From Mesodorylaimus sp. YZB2_4 (Eukaryota; Nematoda; Enoplea; Dorylaimida; Dorylaimidae): a DNA stretch of 64,000 bases. Positions 55,748 to 64,000 of the stretch are shown here, piece after piece; the first letter of the stretch is position 1, and every line of letters starts with the position of its first letter. Both the position numbers and the translations under genes were made by a program. The stretch is from positions 124,001 through 188,000 of the forward strand of contig JASANH010000072.1 of NCBI GenBank assembly GCA_030248295.1. Reading direction: 5' to 3'. The notes below the pieces were generated by a model. It worked only from the letters and a program-made list of their open reading frames with translations, was not told the DNA's origin and did not search any database.

Positions 55748-58700
55748 GGAAAGCAGGGGAACACGGACGCGGGGACGGGGAAGGGCCTGGGCTGACCTTG
55801 ATTGACGTGTATCGAAACTGCAAATGCACAGCACTCATCGATTTCAGCCAAGATATAACAATTGAAAATTGGCCCAAGATAAGCTTTAAATAACCTAGAT
55901 GACTTAAAAGTGTGCTTTAGTGAGGAAAATAGGCTCATACACAAAAAACCAAAAAATTTTTAAAAAACACGATCCCCGACAAGAGATCTCGACCTATCCC
56001 TGTTGTTGACTTACACTCATAATTGTACATATATTTTCCACGTGAATGAGAGTGAGTCAATCAACTTATGAGTAAGCATTCTGTAGCGTAACTGGCCTAC
56101 AGGGTTCCCAGCATCCTCTAAATCCTTTCTTAAAATCTTTTGATTCGAAACCCCTCTCGTAAATCCTTTAATCCTCCTCTAATTTGGCACGTCCTCTTCG
56201 AAATTTTGGCTTCTCTCCCATAATCATGGTCTCTGTGTTAGTATAGGGTGTGGGTGAACTTTTTATTGGGCTCCAGATGTTAGAGAAATCAGCTGCTTGG
56301 GTAAATTTAAGAGATGAATAAGGAGCTTAACGATAGGTCAAGATCTTTTTTTGGATCAGGTGTATGAGCCTTTTTTCCTCATGGAAGCACACTTACAGCC
56401 AAGCATTAACAGCGCACTGGAGAGCTAAAGAACGTATTTATTAGCGATTATCTTTGACCAAAGCCGGAATCGAACCCTCTGCTGTTAGTGCGACCCCAGC
56501 GTGGGGGCAGACATCTTGACCCGCTAGGCCACGACCCAGCTTTTCTCCCACCCCTCGCTCCGATAAGCAGACAGCACCTTCGAGCCTAGTGCGCTTTTGG
56601 CCTGTCATTTATGGAGAATCCTGATGCCTGAACGTCGGGATCGAAACCCCACATATCGTTAAGGAGCAGCCAAAGAAGCCAGCTTGTTTCGAACCTCGCT
56701 AATGGGCTTGAGGGGATGAGCAGGATGTACAATACTTTAGTGCGGCCCGGGTTATAACTTTTTCATAGCGTGGATTTTGTGAAAGGATGATTTGTAGCAT
56801 GCAAGATGTAAAACTTCAGGATTGAAATGCTACTTTGTGACCAGTTTGGCAAAATAGTGTTGGAAATCTCCTTTAAATCTGTTAGAATTCTGCCCTAAAT
56901 CTTGCTTCGAACTCGATTTATCAGGAACCCAGGAACTAGCAACGTTGAGGTGTGCAGTGCGAGATGGCATGATACTGTACGTTTGGCGATCTGGATCTGT
57001 TGGGCATATTTATTGCATTTCGATTCTGTTTAAGATCCGTCGAGTTCTGCACGATCGCCGCTCGAAGGAACGAAGTCGAAGTCATCGCCCAAACTGGTCG
57101 TCACTCCGATTGGCGGAGCCATTAAATTGAAATCTAGTCTTAGCCTCACTCGTAAGATCATCGAAAAGGCGAAACGATTCAGTAATGGCCGGTCGAGCAT
57201 TGGGTCGGGCGATAATCGGACTTCGTTGATATTCTGTCGCCCTTTAGCCGTCGTCGGCGATCATTCTGCGAAACGTCGTGCCACTCGACCATTCGTTCGA
57301 CCAATGCCAGTCAAAGTCACCATTCGAGAATCGTTGAATAATGTCATGGATATTTCATGTCTACCTGACAAAGAACCAGGCAAAGTCAGAATGCCGAACA
57401 GCCCCAAAGACGACGAGCAGCCCGGGCCCTCCGTGAAGCAGCCGACTCCAACGAAACAGCGCGCGAGAACACTTCGAAACAAGGCGACGGCAAAGAAATC
57501 TCGCGGAAAGAAGGACGCTGCGAACCAGACGACTGCTACATCGGCTGTAATCGATGCGACCGCTGACGTTGTGAAAGAGGTGGCCGAAGAGCCTGTTGTT
57601 GAAAAAAAGGTAAGGCGGTGGGAAAAACTGGAGATGAACTAGACCTTACTTGTGTGGCCAAGCAGCTAAGGTCGCTCGGGATCTGAACCACGAACCTTAA
57701 AAATTAGTTGGCGGCTGGTAAGGAATAATAGTTGGGAGCAGCATGATTTCCTAACCCTAGACCATTAAAATCCTGAAAACGTGCATTGTACTGATGGCAC
57801 TTTTCTATTGTAGCTTGGAAAAGATACGATCACTCATCGTCGACGTTTTCCTGACGCTGGCAAAAAGGCGAAACGAATTGACGAACAAGTCGAACAAGCT
57901 CCCGCAGAACTCGACGACGCGATGATTATGGGACCGCCGGCTGCTTTATTCGGCAACCTGAGTGATATTATGTTCGTCGATGATCCACCAGAAAATCCAG
58001 TCGAAATAAGTCCGCCAACGCGAACGAGGCGACGAAGTTTCGTGGAAGCGGATAGAAAAATGAAAGAACTGCAAAAACCAAGGTTTCGAATACCGTCGAG
58101 TTCTGATGACGATTTTGGAGCACGACGACGACGATATTCCGTTTCGTCGCGAGAATTGCCAGCGAATTCGTTGATCGACTTCGCTGCAGTAAGAACATTT
58201 TTTGAAATTTGAATTTTCCACTTTCTAACATCTTTTTCTTAGATCACCGATTCCAAAGCACCCATTCGAGCTGGTCCTCCAGTCGAAATTGTCGATGACA
58301 ATTTGGCGCCGTTGTGGGAACGTTGCGCGACGAATGTGGGCCTTAATTATTCCAAAGAATTCCCTGGGTTGCGAATTCTTGAAACATATCGAAAACGAAC
58401 ATTGGAAGCCGAGGAATCGAAAGAGGAATTGACGACTCCTTGGGCTGAAATTTATCGGCCAAAATCGACTGCGGAATTCATTGGAAGTCAGTCAGCCGTG
58501 AGCGATTTGACGGATTGGCTGAGCAAGTGGAAGAAACGGTTGCAGCGTGCGAATGTGGTTATGTCCGGAACGAAAAAACCGACGAAAAAACGATCAGGTA
58601 AGCCGTCTGACTTCTGCGCGTCTGGATCGTTGTGAGTCAACAGTGACAACCATTTGAATTTCCCGCCATTTTTCAATTCAATTATTTAGTAAGAAGTGGG

Positions 58701-61497
58701 TTTGTTTGCTTCAAATCGTAGGGTATGCAAAATAGGAAGGCGCCTTTCCTTTCACTATCAGTCGACCAAGCCAAAGGGGTGTCCTCCAGATGCCCGTACA
58801 CACACGCCGGGGCCTAGGATAGATCGATAACACTGAAAAAATCTAAAACATCTGGCGGTTGTTTTTTCAGCAGCTCGATATAGCGACGACGACGATTGGG
58901 AGGAGGAAAATAATGAGGACGAAGAACTTACCAATTTGGCGTTTATTCGTGGCGAGTCGGGTGCAGGCAAAACGTGTTTGGTGTATGCCTTGGCTCAGGA
59001 ATTAGGTTTCAAGGTAAGGTTTGACGATTGTCGTTGAGAGATTGCCAGGAACACTTCTCCCATTGCAGGTTATCGAAGTGAATTGTTCATCGCTCAGGAA
59101 TAATAAACAAATTTTGTCGAGTCTGGAAGGAGCTACGCAATCACATCGAATGGATCTTAAGACGTTGGGCGGAGCAGCTAAGAAAGGACGAGCAGTTGGT
59201 GCAGGTGAGGATGGCTGGTGTGCTTGAGCGTGGGGGAGTGACCACAAGCGGGTATGGGCACAGGTGGGACCTATTCTGCTGTACGGGATTTCACCCCCGC
59301 GCCATTAAGGCTGCTGAAAATGTTCCACCAGTCGACATGCGATGCGTTGCAACTCCTGTCTCCAGGATCTACCGACTTCACCTCGCCTTGACTTTCAGAT
59401 GGGTGCTTCCACTGTTTTTTGACCTATCCTTTTCGTTCCAGGGGATGGTCAATTTTCACGCCTTTTCCCGCGGGCTACGAGGCTTGTTAGTTGACCTCAT
59501 CTTGCCATTGGCCAGGTGCAATCCAGGATGGGGCAAGAGCGCGCCAGTGCACTTTGGCTCATTTTGTGGTTACTAGGGACATCGGCTGCATGACATGCAC
59601 AGTTACATATGTCTAACTTTACAGGTGCGTCGTCTGCGTCGGCAGCTAGTGGAATCCAAAAGTATTTTGCACCCGCGACGACTTCAACCACGACAAAGAA
59701 ACGAACTGGAAGAAAAACCCCGCCCAATGTGCCTGACCAGCACTTGGACGTGGTAACGATTGATGACGACGATGCCGATGCGCCGAAGAGCGTGCCGAAA
59801 GCGAGTAAGACGGATCGACCAATGACCTTAATTTTGTTCGATGATGTAAGTCGAATTGGAGATAGTCGTGACCGAGGGATGAGCCTCTCCCGATTTGCAG
59901 GTGGATGTGGTATTCGAGGCCGATGATCGATTTTGGCTTGGCGTGCGAGAAATCGCTCAAACTGCAATGGTGCCCATTTTGATGACGAGCAAAGGTAAGT
60001 GGACGGCTCTACTGTTTCGTGCAGCGTTAGGTGGCTTAGGTCTGTGTCTTCCTCGGGATAGGTTTGAATTCGTAGGGGTATAAAATCAAGTTGGTGTTTT
60101 ATATCGTCCCTGTATGGGGAGAGGCGTCAAGACTACATCCGCTAGACGTTCAGTGAGGCCATCCACCAGAAGGGCATGGAAGGCGAATGGACGAGCTCCC
60201 ATTTCTGTATATTCATGGTTCATACAAGGCTGGAAAACCAAGAAAAGTCGAGGAATTCTAGAACTGACTAGACATCTAGGGAAATAAGAATTTTGGCGCC
60301 AAAATTAAGGAAAACTGAGAGGTTGCATTTTTAAAGCTCAAATTTCTAGCCACCCTGATTTTCTAAAAACCTGTCTATTATGCTGGATGTCAGTCAGTCA
60401 GTTGAAATTAACTTCGTACCCCTGGGTCTGTTTGTAAATAATCAAGTTTTTGTCTAGAAAACCTTGAAAAATGAGGGAAAATCACATTTGCCACTCCTTG
60501 TACGAAACTTGCGATGGAAGAGCATAATTGGTGGGACTCGAGACAAAGAAAAGATTCTGGCCGTAGAATTATCAACAAAAGTCAAAAATCTGAGCACTGA
60601 GCGGGAATCGAACCCTCGTTCACGGCCAAGCAAAAAGGTACTTACTTTTCAGATTACGATTTGGCGCACTTTCCGCTCAATGACATGGAAGTTAGAAGCG
60701 TTCAATTGACTTCGCTCGGTCAGGATACGCTGTGCCAGTATTTGCGTCTGCTCCTTCTGTCTCGTCGAATCGCAGTTGAGAGCGAATTGGATTTTATTCG
60801 ATATTGTCGGGGATTCGGTGGTGATATACGCGCGTGCCTCAATGGTTTACAATTTTGGTTGGATGATCGTATGAGAAAAGCTACGAAATTGGCCAGGGGT
60901 CGTCGAGGTCGATCCAAAACGCCGCCGCTGGCCGATCGACAGTTGGTCACGGCTGAATCGATGGACGTCGATATGGACTCGAATGAATTCGACTGGCGTA
61001 AGTACGAAATGCGATGCATCTGTGATCAATATGCGAAAGACGATGGATTAAAATGGCCGTCGAGGGTACTCGATGGACTGAAGGATACGCGCGCAGCTGG
61101 GTCGATCAAAGATGATACACTGGAGATCGAACCTGCACCGGATATTGTTCGAGATCGATTTGGCCGTGTATTCGAGGAGATCATGGGACAGGGTCGGTTC
61201 GTGGAAGAAGACACCGAGTTGAGAAATCGAGTGGGAAATATGCAACAGATTTCAACGTTTGCTCAAATTACGGCCAACACCTGTCCCTCATCAGCCTTGA
61301 ATACTTTCGATCGAGACACGTTCGTCGTGGATTATCTACCATCGTTAAGGAATATGGCGACGGCAACAAACGATACAGTCAAGACGGTCGGTGGTCGCAG
61401 ACGAAAGAAGCACTACTTGGATCAGATCGGATTGGACGACCGATCGGGCATGCTGCGAGCGGCGTTGAAAGATCGTCTATTTCCGGAAACCGAATAA
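53557..61497 (+). CDS. ATAD5: ATAD5 (Elg1), PCNA-unloading RFC-like clamp protein
   Basis: Large subunit of the alternative RFC complex that removes PCNA from DNA after replication. Nine exons: 53557-53659, 57035-57609, 57814-58188, 58243-58597, 58871-59013, 59069-59204, 59625-59845, 59901-59994 and 60653-61497, all phase-consistent, about 948 aa (human 1844; yeast Elg1 is also short). The N-terminus is basic and Lys/Ala-rich (MAPKKKAAAPTRPRLPRKAK). PWAEIYRPKSTAEFIGS begins the RFC region. Walker A GESGAGKT is at about 497-504 and Walker B LILFDDVD at about 631-638. The linker GIQKYFAP could be a degenerate PCNA-contact motif (inference). The C-terminal domain ends RRRKKHYLDQIGL, as in ATAD5. 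The first intron is 3.4 kb and transposon-rich; the other introns are short. Confidence 0.92.
53996..54384. mobile_element. hAT-like MITE, copy A
   Basis: 389 bp, from CCAGCATCAACCGAACCGAT to GGATCGGTCGATGCTGG. Flanks GGGTGAAG and GGGTGAAA form a 7/8 target duplication if the right end is CTG at 54383. The interior (AATTTTTCGCGCTTTTTCTG through GTGGTCTGATAGAG) is shared with copy C at 54985-55370. Confidence 0.85.
54630..54740. mobile_element. hAT-like MITE, 111-bp minimal copy B
   Basis: CCAGCATCGACCGATACGAG to GGTTGGATCGGTCGATGCTTGG. Only the terminal and subterminal inverted sequence remains, so the whole element can fold into one hairpin. The target duplication is not clear. Confidence 0.8.
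54985..55370. mobile_element. hAT-like MITE, copy C
   Basis: 386 bp, CCAGCATCGACCGATCCGCA to GGTCGGATTGGTCGATGCTGG. The interior is about 80% similar by eye to copy A in the same orientation. No clear target duplication was seen. Confidence 0.85.
55630..55745. repeat. A-rich tract with a run of more than 30 A
   Basis: Imperfect poly-A from 55648 with interruptions, ending in an almost pure A run at about 55713-55741. It could be a retroposon tail, but no matching body or target duplication was identified. Confidence 0.8.
56455..56545 (-). repeat. tRNA-derived SINE-like sequence (GTCGTGGC family)
   Basis: The minus strand reads GGGTCGTGGCCTAGCGGGTC, then GTCTGCCCCCACGCTGGG and B-box GAGGGTTCGATTCCGGC. 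The head matches copies at 47205 and 28745. Confidence 0.65.
60218..60508. mobile_element. MITE-like repeat, copy 3 (TIR GTTYCATACAAGG type)
   Basis: 291 bp between GTTCATACAAGGCTGGAAAA and CACTCCTTGTACGAAAC. It carries AACTGAGAGGTTGCATTTTT, the inverse of the hallmark in the 11182-11430 copy. It lies in ATAD5 intron 8. Confidence 0.75.
60595..60645 (-). repeat. tRNA-derived SINE-like 3' fragment
   Basis: Minus strand B-box AGGGTTCGATTCCCGCTCAG followed by TGCTCAGATTTTTGAC. It ends just before the acceptor of the last ATAD5 exon. Confidence 0.5.
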
Positions 61498-62040
61498 TGG
61501 CCATGGCATATATTGGGCAGTGCGATATTCCAGAGCACATTTTACATTGAAACTAAGTATTAACATTGTAATTGTATTAACATTTTTCGCTTCGCTTTTT
61601 GTTAGCCCGTTAAATTAACACTGTTGGTTTACAGTTTTGCACTAAAATTTTTTTGGGACGCTTCAAGAATAACTGAAGTTTTCTATTTTTGTTGAGTGTT
61701 TAAATTTTGCCGTAATTTATTTTTCTGGAACCGTGTTCAGCGAGTAAAAGGCATTCAATACAGAATTCAGCGTTTTTTGCTTCAGTTTTTAAATTCAAGT
61801 TACGCGCGAAAATGAGTTAAGAAGAGTCAAACATTATTACACTGTCTGCTAGAGGCGGAAAAAGCAGTTTAGCACTAGCGTGTGGTGTGCGAGGAAACTG
61901 CCAATCATTTGCTTAAATTAAATTCGAGAAAAGTAAGTGGATTTTTTAGTGCATGAAAGAGTAAAGTATATTTCGAAAAACCGTTTTTAATTTTTAGGCA
62001 ATTATCGGCTAAAAACGGTCGAGCTGTCGAATTTCTTCGG
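61498..62040. promoter_or_regulatory. ATAD5 3' flank and SCYL2 promoter / 5' UTR
   Basis: TGTCTGCTAGAGGCGGAAAA at 61843-61862, about 180 bp upstream of the SCYL2 ATG. A probable SCYL2 5' UTR intron runs from donor AAAA|GTAAGTGG (61933) to acceptor TTTTTAG (61997). Confidence 0.5.
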
Positions 62041-63826
62041 ATGGACTATTTATACAAGCTCCGATCGGCCGTGTCGACGGTCAAGTCGACAGTGGAGTCG
62101 GCATTGCCTGGGAATCCGATCAGTCGAGAATACGAGACTACGATCGCTGTGGCCAGTGCTGGTCCTTCGTTGTGTTGGACGATTTATGACGGATTTAAGA
62201 AAAGTAGTAAACAGGTAAGGTTTCTTAAAGAAATTATTGGCACATAAAATCGATATCGACTGTTCAGGAAGTCTCAGTGTGGTGGTTAGAAAAACGTCAT
62301 ATCGAGAAATGGCCACCACGAGATCGAGACATGTTTTTGGAAATTGTGAAACGTGGGATTCAACAATTGACTCGACTACGTCATCCGCGATTATTGGTCA
62401 TCGAACACGCGTTGGAGGAGTCGAAGTAAGTTTGGATGTGGAAAAAAATAATACGCTTTGTTTCTTCGATTTCAATAGTTTGTTTTGTGACATCAAACTT
62501 GCTGGTTTGACTCTTTGTCAGAGTTACACTTTTTGTAATTTCTAAACTTGTTGGAATTGTGTTTCGCTGACCCCAAAGGTGCAGTCAATAATTTTTCGGC
62601 CACCATATCGAGGATTTATCCAGTTCTTAATTTTCTCTGAATTCATATGTTTTTCAGAGATTCGCTGGCTTTTTGTACGGAACCAGTTTTGGCCAGTTTA
62701 GCCAACATTCTCTATCCACCGTCAACTTACGGGCCCGGTATCAACGACGATACGACGGGCACACCAGCCATCACCGAAGCGGCCGCTAATGAACTGAGGA
62801 ATTTTGTGTTGGAAGATGTGGAAGTGAAGATGGGGTTTAAAGAAGTAATCTTTAATTACTCTCTTTCGTATTAGATTTATCGAACTTATTTCTCACAGGT
62901 TGTCGAAGCGCTTCGATTTTTGCATTTTGACGCGCGTATGATTCATCGAAATATTCGACCCGAATCAATTATTATTACTAAACGAAATGCGTGGAAATTG
63001 GCTGGCTTCGAATTTTGTCTAGCTAGCATCGCCGCTCCTGACCAACCGGTGGGTTAACTATTGGCTTACGTTCAAACTTTTTTGAGAATTTGGAAAAACT
63101 GTAGCAGGAAACAGGAAACTGCGCAGTTCCGGCCAAAGAATTTTTTAAAATCCACTTTTGTCGGGGTTCTTACTGGGCTGGGAAACCTGGAAAAGTTAAC
63201 GAGAACGGGAATTTTCAAGTCGAAATCAGGAAAAACTGATAGGCTGCATTTTGGGGCTGCCATTTTTAATCACGCGCCCTTTCGATCTTACCTACTGATC
63301 ATGCAGGAAGTCAGAAAATTCGTTGAAACCATTTGAATAGGTGTAAAAATCATTGATACCATTGATAATTAATTAATAATTTCAATTTTTCGTTCTTGAG
63401 ACCGATATTCAGCTGTTTCTTGAAATCTGTCCTCACATTTCGACATAAGCAGCAGATCAGAATCGATAATTCAAATTTTGCGGGTTTTGACTTTCTGACC
63501 TGGCCCAGCCCAGCCCACAACCCGTCTGGATCAGGCCTGGATAACAATATGAAATAGCTAGAAACCGCACATTTGACCCGCTAAAAAGTGCTAAGATGAA
63601 TTACTTTCAGGCGTCCTTTCCGAACGTTGATTACGACACGCAATGCCCATCTTTCGCACGACCCCAGTTGGACTTTTCGGCGCCCGAATTGCCGTTGGGT
63701 GGACGCGTGGACGTCGCGTCGGACATCTACTCGCTCGGATTAGTGCTGTTTTGCGTGTTCAACAAAGGCAAACGATTATTCGAGTACAAGGACGACATCG
63801 CGGTATTTCGAAAGAATAGTGAGAGT
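62041..63826 (+). CDS. SCYL2: SCYL2-like pseudokinase, N-terminal part (3' end off window)
   Basis: SCYL2 (CVAK104) is a clathrin/AP2-associated pseudokinase working at endosomes and the TGN. Five exons lie in the window: 62041-62214, 62268-62425, 62658-62844, 62899-63048 and 63611-63826 (295 codons), and the last donor AGT|GTAAGT leads off the edge. It starts MDYLYKLRSAVSTVKSTV (human MESMLNKLKSTVTKVTADV), with GNPISREYE after it. GIQQLTRLRHPRLLVIEHAL and LAFCTEPVLASLANIL are near-identical to human. The catalytic loop is MIHRNIRPESI (HRN, not HRD), the DFG position reads AGFEFC, and the VAIK Lys position lies in VSVWWLEK, all as expected for a dead kinase. DVASDIYSLGLVLFCVFNKGK matches human subdomain IX. 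HEAT repeats and the clathrin-binding tail would be off window. Confidence 0.93.
63150..63310. mobile_element. MITE-like repeat, partial copy 4
   Basis: AAAACTGATAGGCTGCATTTT plus TGATCATGCAGGAAGTCAG resemble the reverse of the 11182-11430 element. Edges are uncertain. It lies in SCYL2 intron 4. Confidence 0.45.
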
Positions 63827-64000
63827 GTAAGTGCAAAGTGGTGTGAGGCTAAGAAAGGGTGGCTCTTTTCCAGGTGAGCTGCTGATTTTGCACCGGCTTT
63901 CTTCAGTGTATGTACAAAGGTAATTTGCGTGAAAAATGTGGATTTTCCCGCCATTGTATAAATTTGAATATGGATAGATATGTGCAGCAAAAAGGGCTTT

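Larger units (their letters stand above)
53660..57034. other. ATAD5 intron 1 (3.4 kb), transposon-rich
   Basis: Contains three hAT-like MITEs (53996-54384, 54630-54740 and 54985-55370), an A-rich tract (55630-55745) and a tRNA-like SINE (56455-56545). The Phe-rich minus-strand frames at 55475-55944 are translations of the A tract. No ATAD5 exon was recognised inside. Confidence 0.65.

Noticed and set aside
55475-55944. Phe-rich membrane protein ORFs on the minus strand
   Set aside because: Translation of the poly-A/purine tract in ATAD5 intron 1.

Overview
The window is nuclear DNA from an animal. Nearly every recognisable gene is split by short GT-AG introns, and the products are metazoan: a classical dynamin, FBXO31, UTP14, an HRG-1 type heme transporter, a membrane-anchored gamma-glutamyltransferase, TCAIM, NUP214, SEC22B, ATAD5 and SCYL2. 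The dynamin N-terminus (start [13 protein letters not shown]) is closer to nematode DYN-1 than to insect or vertebrate dynamins, so I infer an ecdysozoan, most likely a nematode with a repeat-rich genome. The species is not proven by the sequence. Exon borders were worked out by hand from reading-frame phase and splice consensus, so single-base errors are possible.

Layout, left to right: 18 copies of a 27-bp minisatellite (151-640) lie in an intron of dynamin (minus, running off the left edge; coding 675-4285). FBXO31 (plus, 5380-8826) is head-to-head with dynamin. UTP14 (minus, 8998-14602) is tail-to-tail with FBXO31 and contains a 3.7-kb repeat-filled intron. HRG-1 (plus, 15742-16269) is head-to-head with UTP14. 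Next come a HExxH protein gene (minus, 16830-17681), a 12-exon gamma-glutamyltransferase (minus, 18218-22842), and a decayed paralogue of the HExxH gene (23380-25615) split by a hAT-like element. A 720-aa intronless gene, probably mitochondrial, lies at 26165-28327, followed by about 4.7 kb of repeat debris.

The right half holds an eight-exon Bax-inhibitor/Lifeguard-like membrane protein (plus, 33019-35007), TCAIM (minus, 36141-39420), 13-exon NUP214 (minus, 42219-49803), SEC22B (plus, 50916-52281), ATAD5 (plus, 53557-61497, with a 3.4-kb first intron full of MITEs) and the first five coding exons of SCYL2 (plus, 62041 to beyond the right edge).

The genes are mostly housekeeping: membrane traffic (dynamin, SEC22B, SCYL2), nuclear pore, ribosome biogenesis, PCNA unloading, ubiquitin ligation, and heme or glutathione handling. 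They form no operon or pathway cluster. Three adjacent pairs are divergent with nearly the same start-to-start distance (about 1.09-1.14 kb).

The most unusual material is non-coding: several short inverted-repeat (MITE-like) families, tRNA-derived SINE-like sequences in many introns, a hAT-like insertion with a perfect 8-bp target duplication whose empty site survives in a paralogue 7 kb away, and a recurrent composite motif (TGTCTGCTAG-NN-GCGGGAA plus a GTGCGGGAAATTCAAATT partner) often found just upstream of start codons.
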